Positions 49,496-54,085 of a DNA stretch of 54,085 bases are shown here, piece by piece. The notes beneath the pieces are model-generated. The model did no database searches, was not told where the DNA came from, and saw only the letters and a program-made list of their open reading frames with translations. Position numbers and translations under genes: made by a program. How positions within the stretch are numbered: position 1 is the first letter of the stretch; each line of letters begins with the position of its first letter. This stretch comes from Gammaproteobacteria bacterium. Its GTDB lineage: Bacteria > Pseudomonadota > Gammaproteobacteria > Competibacterales > Competibacteraceae. The stretch is from contig JACKNF010000020.1 in assembly GCA_024234995.1 (NCBI GenBank), positions 1-54,085 on the forward strand, given 5' to 3'.

Positions 49496-49510
49496 GTACT
49501 GGATTAGTAC
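49496..49510. promoter_or_regulatory. Palindrome upstream of sufC, IscR/Rrf2-like operator
   Basis: GTACT-GGATT-AGTAC is a perfect 5-5-5 inverted repeat 59 bp upstream of sufC. On the sufC strand it reads TACTAATCCAGTA, close to the core of type 1 IscR sites (GACTxxxxYAGTC) with both outer G/C pairs changed. It suggests that sufC has its own iron-sulfur-responsive promoter. Confidence 0.4.
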
Positions 49511-49587
49511 TATTTATGCGTAGAATAGTTCCAAATGACTGGTTTGCCAAGTAGCACACGCTCCCTAGCGCGTAGCGAGTTCGGCAA

Positions 49588-50286
49588 TTAACAACCTTGC
49601 GATTGCAGAACTTTAAGGTGAAAAACATCTGCCTGAGAGCAGAGTTGGCGCACCCAGCCCCAGTTTGCGGTGATGGTGGCTGCGTGAGGCAGGTATTCCC
49701 GTCTGCTTTTTTTGATGCGCTGTGTCTTCGGCAGTTGAGCGAACCGGTTTTCCATACTCATTGTGCATTCAATATCTTGAAGAAGATCTTGATGGTTGGG
49801 AAACACCGCTGCGGCAAGCCAAGCTTCACTTGATTTGGACGGGATGCAAAGTATCGTTTTGTTCCCGATTGCCAACATCCCCAGCCAGGAAAGCAACACC
49901 GCCGTCAAATTGTTGACCGTGGCCGTTGAGGGCGGGCAGGCTAGCGAGCAGGGCAATGTCCCCCAGCCAGCTTGTTGTGCTTCCTGTTCCAATGCAGGGC
50001 CGCAATCCTTATACGACTTATCCGCCACATCGGCGTCAAGATGAATGATGATCCCATCATAGAACTCAAGCGTCGGATCGTTTTCAAGCGATGCATAGCC
50101 CTGTGTTTGGAATTCCCGGCACCATTTCAGAACGCCTCCCCACCCGCTGCCAAGATCAGGACGAGTCGCTTCGGGTTGAAGTTGCGTTAAAACAAAAGGT
50201 GTTGAAAGGATCGCCTTCAATGCAGCCTCAATGATGAGTTGATCGGTAGGACCTTCAGCAACCAGAGCAATATGTGGATCAGACAT
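49588..50286 (-). CDS. TOPRIM-like protein paired with AAA ATPase (putative defence effector)
   Basis: A 232-residue cytoplasmic protein. LVAEGPTDQLIIEAAL at the start supplies a TOPRIM-type glutamate, and IIIHLDADVAD (about 80) the Asp pair, the metal-binding arrangement of OLD-family and DUF4435/DUF4276-like nucleases. A helical C-terminal half ends with WGWVRQLCSQAD. The start overlaps the stop of the ATPase gene by eight bases, so the two form one unit. ATPase plus TOPRIM pairs of this shape include OLD and PARIS phage-defence systems; I cannot assign this one to a named type. With the partner frameshifted, the unit may be inactive. Confidence 0.65.
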   Translation of the reverse strand: MSDPHIALVAEGPTDQLIIEAALKAILSTPFVLTQLQPEATRPDLGSGWGGVLKWCREFQTQGYASLENDPTLEFYDGIIIHLDADVADKSYKDCGPALEQEAQQAGWGTLPCSLACPPSTATVNNLTAVLLSWLGMLAIGNKTILCIPSKSSEAWLAAAVFPNHQDLLQDIECTMSMENRFAQLPKTQRIKKSRREYLPHAATITANWGWVRQLCSQADVFHLKVLQSQGC

Positions 50287-51440
50287 TGGGCACCGCTCCC
50301 AGATGCCCCATCAGCCATAGTCGCGAGAGTGGATACTCTTTGTTAAGCGCCAGTAATTTATCGGAAAGTTCAATACGTTTGACTTGGGTATGACCATTAC
50401 TGTTTCGATCTACCGCAAAGAGACGAGTGTCATCATCAAGCAGGTCGAGGCCGTCAAGCACGGCTGGATTATGAGCAGTGAACAGCAGTTGCCGCTCACG
50501 ATCAGCATGATTTAACCATATCCCTAGTTTGCTGGTTAGGCGAGTGACCAAGCGGGGATTCAAAGCCTGGTCCAGGTTATCGACGGCAAATAGCTTTGGC
50601 GCTTGGGGAGACAGACAAAGAATCGCGCAAAATAACACATACAATGCCCCTTCACTGGCATCGTACGCGGTCAGAGAGTTACGGCTTTTCTTCATGAAAC
50701 GATCAGTAAATTTCAATACTTCTTTAGCGCGCGCTATAGACGGCGATAGCAAGGACCCCGCAGCATGGGTTGTTTCGATATCCTCGATCCAGTCAATCAG
50801 ATCAAAGAGGCTATCCAGAAGATTCTCATCCTTGTCCAGAGTTGTCCGGCGCAAATCGGCAAAGGCTTCCGCTAAACGCCCTCCAGAAAGACCCACAGGA
50901 TCACGCGATTGCTGATCAGCCGTCATGGCACGCAAGGTGGGCGTGTTCGGCGAATAAATCGCGTAGCCTTGTAAAGGCTGGATTATCTGCATCAATTTCG
51001 ACGATCTGAAGCGCCGCAAGGCCCGCAGTCGGCGTCAGATTTTTCTTGTTGCGCACACCGTCCGAGACAATTCCTGTAATGCCGTCTGTGAGATATTCCG
51101 TTTTGAATGCCCAAGCTGGACTCGGGTTTCCCAGCGGATTCAAGATCGAGATGCGGTACTCTTCACTCTCTACACCTAACGCGCTCAATCCAATATGGGC
51201 AGGCGTTCTGGCCGCCGCAAATGAAGTTTTGTATAGACCTGGTACGCCGGGTCGCACGCCACGGCGCAACAATGATTCGTCATCCACCGTACCATTGGCG
51301 GCCGCTCCAAGTACGCCGATGGCTTCCAGAATGTTGCTTTTACCAACCCCGTTAGCCCCGATTAGACAATTGACTCGGCCCAAGTCGAAACTCATCGATG
51401 CAAGCGATTTGAATCCGTCAATCTTGATAGTCCGAATCAT
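50279..51440 (-). pseudogene. AAA/OLD-type ATPase gene, split by a frameshift
   Basis: Two overlapping frames form one ABC-type ATPase of about 385 residues. The first (51440 to 50916) starts MIRTIKIDGFKSLASMSFDL and has Walker A GANGVGKSN (28-36). The second (ending 50279) has IYSPNTPTLRAM, the signature LSGGRLAEAF, Walker B KLFAVDNLDQALNP and the switch FTAHNP. Neither part is complete alone. The frames join best near 50965-50985, around a TTTA run where one extra base separates the first frame's NPAF from the second frame's LQGYAIYSP. It may be a true mutation, a sequencing indel, or programmed frameshifting, although no classical slippery heptamer is visible. GAGG precedes the ATG. It is co-directional with the TOPRIM gene downstream. 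Confidence 0.8.
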
Positions 51441-51501
51441 GGCTTACCTCTGCTCATCTATCGGGTGCATGAACATTTCACGCTTTGCCTACACGCCTTT
51501 C

Positions 51502-51897
51502 TTAAGTAAGCATACCGTCCAAATAGAACCATTGACCGTTCTCTCTGACAAAGCGGCTGATTTCGACGATCCGGTGCGCCTTGCCGACCACTTTGTAGCG
51601 TGCCACAAATTCAACGGCACCCTGTAAGTCGTTAGGGCCACCGGCTTCGGTGCGGACCACTTTCAAGCCCAGCCAGGTTGTTTTTCCAGCGTCGCTGAAA
51701 TCGAGGCGAGCAGGCCGGGTGGATGCATGCCAGGTGCGTAACAGGTAGTCTGCCCGTGCTTGGACATAGGCGGAATAGCGCGAACGCATCAGCGCCTCGG
51801 CGGTTTCCGGTCGTTGATGATGATCGAGGAACCGGCCACAACAGGCGTCATACGGTGCGGCTGAGCCGCAGGGACAGAGTGTGCCGGGATTCATCAA
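51502..51897 (-). CDS. ychJ: YchJ-family SEC-C motif protein
   Basis: A 131-residue UPF0225 protein. The N-terminal SEC-C-type zinc motif is CPCGSAAPYDACCGRFLD, followed by AETAEALMRSRYSAYV and the YchJ core (LRTWHASTRPARLDF, VEFVARYKVVGKAHRIVE). Function is unknown. The second half of the SEC-C motif that usually sits at the C terminus is absent here (the protein ends with FYLDGMLT), whereas E. coli YchJ has one at each end. Its start overlaps the arfB stop by four bases. Confidence 0.88.
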   Translation of the reverse strand: MMNPGTLCPCGSAAPYDACCGRFLDHHQRPETAEALMRSRYSAYVQARADYLLRTWHASTRPARLDFSDAGKTTWLGLKVVRTEAGGPNDLQGAVEFVARYKVVGKAHRIVEISRFVRENGQWFYLDGMLT

Positions 51898-52316
51898 TCA
51901 TCATCCCCCGTCGTCCGGCGAGCCTGCTTTTTCTCTCCGATGCGCCGCTTTTCGGCGACCCGGCGTTCTTTAGCGGCGCGGGAGGGTTTCCGTTTCAGCC
52001 GTGGCTTGGGGATTTCCGTTGCTTTCTGAATCAGCGCAACCAGGCGATCAATGGCGTCCTGGCGGTTGCGCTCCTGGCTGCGAAAGCGCCGGGCGGTGAT
52101 GAGCAGTTCCCCGTCCTTGTTCATGCGGCTTCCGGCCAAGATCAGCAACCGTTCCCTGACTTCATCGGGCAACGCGGGCGAATGCGCGGCATTGAAGCGC
52201 AGTTCCGCCGCCGTGGCGACTTTGTTGACGTTCTGGCCACCGGGACCGGATGCCAGCTTGAACTGAAATTGCAGTTCGTTTTCGTCAAGCTGGATGGCGG
52301 GCGTGACGGTGATCAT
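51894..52316 (-). CDS. arfB: Alternative ribosome-rescue factor ArfB
   Basis: A 140-residue class I release-factor homologue (YaeJ/ArfB) that hydrolyses peptidyl-tRNA on ribosomes stalled at mRNA ends. The catalytic GGQ is in SGPGGQNVNKVATA, and the basic tail (PRLKRKPSRAAKERRVAEKR) enters the empty mRNA channel. The gene overlaps hsdS upstream and ychJ downstream, each by an ATGA, which places a housekeeping rescue factor inside the transcription unit of a restriction system. Confidence 0.93.
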   Translation of the reverse strand: MITVTPAIQLDENELQFQFKLASGPGGQNVNKVATAAELRFNAAHSPALPDEVRERLLILAGSRMNKDGELLITARRFRSQERNRQDAIDRLVALIQKATEIPKPRLKRKPSRAAKERRVAEKRRIGEKKQARRTTGDDD

Positions 52317-53767
52317 GGTGACGGGGAATTCCGCTCGTCTATCACGTTGAGGAAGGCAAGCGCGGCGGCTTCGCCAGTTTCAATGGCGATTTCGACGGCG
52401 CGTTGGGCGGCGTTGAGGAGTTGAGCGGCTTTTCGTTTTGCGTCGAGTGCATCATCAACAGCCTTCCGAATCGACTTTTGAATCTCGTCTGGAGCAATCC
52501 AGATAATAAATTGGGCAATGTCATTGGGGTAAAGCTCCGTCTGGCCGGATGAGCCTCGTAGCCATTTGTTTACCTGATACTGTCCCGCCAAGCTGTTTAG
52601 AAAAACCGATAGGTAAACAGGATCGATGCTGCCTTTTTTGGAGCGCAATACCGTAACGTGGTTGTCGGGAATCGCATCTTGATTATGCAGATAGGGCGCA
52701 GCGCGGCCAATGGTGCCAACCCCAGTGCCATTTATTAGCACATCGCCATTTTTGATTTTCAATGCCTTGTGACTGGCGACAGCTTGCCGGTTGTCGTCAT
52801 TCAACCTTACTTCGCCTTTGTTCACATGCTTTGAATTGACGACGAGCAAACCGGATTCTGCGTATTCTGGCTGGGTGCCGCGCTCATTAAGTACCAACAG
52901 CTCTCCCAGGGATGTGAAATTTCCCGTAGCCCGAATATGTGCCTCAAGTTCAGCATACTTTGGAGTGAAATACTCCGCATCCAACCGCCCTGCCGCAAAA
53001 GCATCGCGGCTTGAACGGGTGTAGGTCAGCGGTTCGGGCGGTTGCCAGTTTTCCAGGCCAAGAGCGCGGAGGAGGGTTTGTTCGGATTCGTGGATGTTTT
53101 TTACAGCTTGCCGACGCATTCTCAAGGCAGCACGTACTGTTTCAGCAATAGCTGCTTGCGTTTCTGGAGAGAGTAATGGAAGAGGGATTTCTCTTACTTT
53201 TTCAAGAGATAATCCCTGTTGCACCATCCCTGACGCATAACGAGTGATACGATCTTGGCCGAAAGTCGAATTCAGATAAGCAACCACAAATTCGGGCAAA
53301 AGATGCTGTTTATCCGGCCATGTGATACGCGCCACATCCTGGTCAATATTCGCTGGTAACGACTCTTCGATGACTAATGCACACATTCCTACCGTGCCGC
53401 GAGTAGATAGAATGATATCGCCAGCTTCTAATGAAGATCGCTTGTTCTTAATATCTACCGATCCAGCAATAGGATCAGCGCCATCTCGTTCCGAGAACCA
53501 ATCCTTGGCATTTTTAGCAGTCAACATAACGATAGGCGATAACTCATCGACGATATGATAGCCATGCGGCCCATCCGTTACATAAGCAAACTCTCCGATA
53601 GTTTGGGTTGGCCAGTGAGAAAGCGCCATATCCTCATGTAGATATCGTTGACGGTAAAATTCTGCCTCGTAACGCAGTTCTTCATTGATGGCGCTTTTCC
53701 AGATTACCGCCATTTCCAGCCCCTCCAACAATGCCCGATACCGGGCCTCATCAAAGGGGCGACTCAA
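52313..53767 (-). CDS. hsdS: Type I restriction-modification specificity subunit
   Basis: A 484-residue HsdS, which chooses the DNA target of the type I complex. Two target-recognition domains are visible: the first about residues 50-210 (TIGEFAYVTDGPHGYHI ... VREIPLPLLSPETQAAIAET), the second about 280-440 (TSLGELLVLNERGTQPEYAE ... YPNDIAQFIIWIAPDEIQKS), each followed by a conserved helical spacer (VRAALRMRRQAVKNIHESEQ; VDDALDAKRKAAQLLNAAQR). The N-terminal 45 residues differ from the common type. It overlaps hsdM by four bases upstream and arfB by four downstream. The recognition sequence cannot be predicted. Confidence 0.9.
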   Translation of the reverse strand: MSRPFDEARYRALLEGLEMAVIWKSAINEELRYEAEFYRQRYLHEDMALSHWPTQTIGEFAYVTDGPHGYHIVDELSPIVMLTAKNAKDWFSERDGADPIAGSVDIKNKRSSLEAGDIILSTRGTVGMCALVIEESLPANIDQDVARITWPDKQHLLPEFVVAYLNSTFGQDRITRYASGMVQQGLSLEKVREIPLPLLSPETQAAIAETVRAALRMRRQAVKNIHESEQTLLRALGLENWQPPEPLTYTRSSRDAFAAGRLDAEYFTPKYAELEAHIRATGNFTSLGELLVLNERGTQPEYAESGLLVVNSKHVNKGEVRLNDDNRQAVASHKALKIKNGDVLINGTGVGTIGRAAPYLHNQDAIPDNHVTVLRSKKGSIDPVYLSVFLNSLAGQYQVNKWLRGSSGQTELYPNDIAQFIIWIAPDEIQKSIRKAVDDALDAKRKAAQLLNAAQRAVEIAIETGEAAALAFLNVIDERNSPSP

Positions 53768-54085
53768 AAAAAACCGAGTTTCTCCTTCGCCGCGAACTCC
53801 GCGAACGCCTCGGCGATGCCGTCTTGGGTCAAGCCCTCGTGGTTGAAAAAATCATGCTGCACCACCCAATGACCGTGGCTATCGCGTAGCAACTCACCAT
53901 TTGCCTTTTTGGCAATGATCTTTTCACCGCTGGTGTCCTTGGACTCCACTTTCTGGGTCGCAAAGAAAATCGGGTAATCATCGGCCTTCGGGCAGTGATA
54001 ACGCGCATCGCTGGCGTCATCATGCCACTTCTGCACAAACAACACGCTGGTTTTAGTGCCAGTGTGCGGCTTAAACGTATTCGGA
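53764..54085 (-). CDS. hsdM: Type I DNA methylase subunit HsdM, C-terminal part (runs off window)
   Basis: Open to the right edge of the window and incomplete at its 5' end. The frame begins PNTFKPHTGTKTSVLFVQKW, the conserved stretch near the end of N6-adenine type I methylase subunits, and continues with HWVVQHDFFNHEGLTQDGIA. About 106 codons are present. The methyltransferase motifs proper (NPPF) must lie outside the window. The stop overlaps the hsdS start by four bases. Whether an hsdR follows cannot be seen. Confidence 0.85.
   Translation of the reverse strand, partial: PNTFKPHTGTKTSVLFVQKWHDDASDARYHCPKADDYPIFFATQKVESKDTSGEKIIAKKANGELLRDSHGHWVVQHDFFNHEGLTQDGIAEAFAEFAAKEKLGFF

Noticed and set aside
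1..54085. CRISPR array, prophage, insertion sequence, tRNA or rRNA
   Set aside because: I scanned for regular spaced repeats, transposase or phage motifs and tRNA-like segments and found none I could support.

Overview
The window looks like chromosomal DNA of a gammaproteobacterium: E. coli-like UbiX, Tex, ActP, ArfB and YchJ, a SUF operon, GC-rich coding sequence and short intergenic gaps. The mix of acetate-type symporters, CBS/DUF294 signalling proteins and GC-rich intergenic hairpins recalls the Competibacteraceae (glycogen-accumulating sludge bacteria). That placement is my inference from gene content. No rRNA, tRNA, complete insertion sequence, prophage or CRISPR array is visible.

Region by region. 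1-4.8 kb: a Nudix/winged-helix regulator of the NrtR type with a damaged Nudix box, a PP2C-like phosphatase, a sirtuin, an alpha/beta hydrolase, UbiX and a LON-domain protein. 4.9-7.7 kb: small envelope proteins, then a two-gene unit in which a strongly expressed-looking precursor with a Tat-like leader and eight Trp-x-Asn motifs precedes a protein carrying a SPASM-like cysteine domain but no radical-SAM CX3CX2C. This is my main candidate for an undescribed RiPP (modified peptide) system. 7.7-17.3 kb: a PlpD-type patatin autotransporter, cytochrome c' facing cytochrome b561, leuA behind a probable leucine attenuator, an eIF2B-like isomerase homologue, a small acidic protein and Tex.

17.5-35.3 kb is a transport and signalling block: DUF485-ActP, DUF4212 plus a large Na+/solute symporter with a long Ala-rich repeat tail, a Yip1-like membrane protein, a CBS/DUF294 nucleotidyltransferase-like protein, a large GGDEF-EAL protein, and an HDOD protein with a dead GGDEF. 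Two paralogous membrane proteins bracket the block. Each joins PAS and histidine-kinase-like segments, without the phospho-acceptor His, to a DnaQ-type 3'-5' exonuclease. The association of symporter, DUF294 and exonuclease suggests one sensory system for organic acids.

35.3-45.2 kb: RarD and EamA exporters, a DUF2845 protein, a K+ channel with its DUF6394 partner, a Bax1-like nuclease without its helicase, small hypotheticals, and serA/serC. Between DUF2845 and the K+ channel lies a scar in which the start of an hsdM is joined to the end of an hsdS, the remains of a lost type I restriction system.

45.2-54.1 kb: a sufC-D-S-U-T operon that lacks sufB upstream of sufC but has an IscR-like palindrome there. 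Beyond it is a defence-type region: a TOPRIM protein with a frameshifted AAA ATPase, then ychJ, arfB, hsdS and hsdM (running off the window), the last four chained by three ATGA overlaps.
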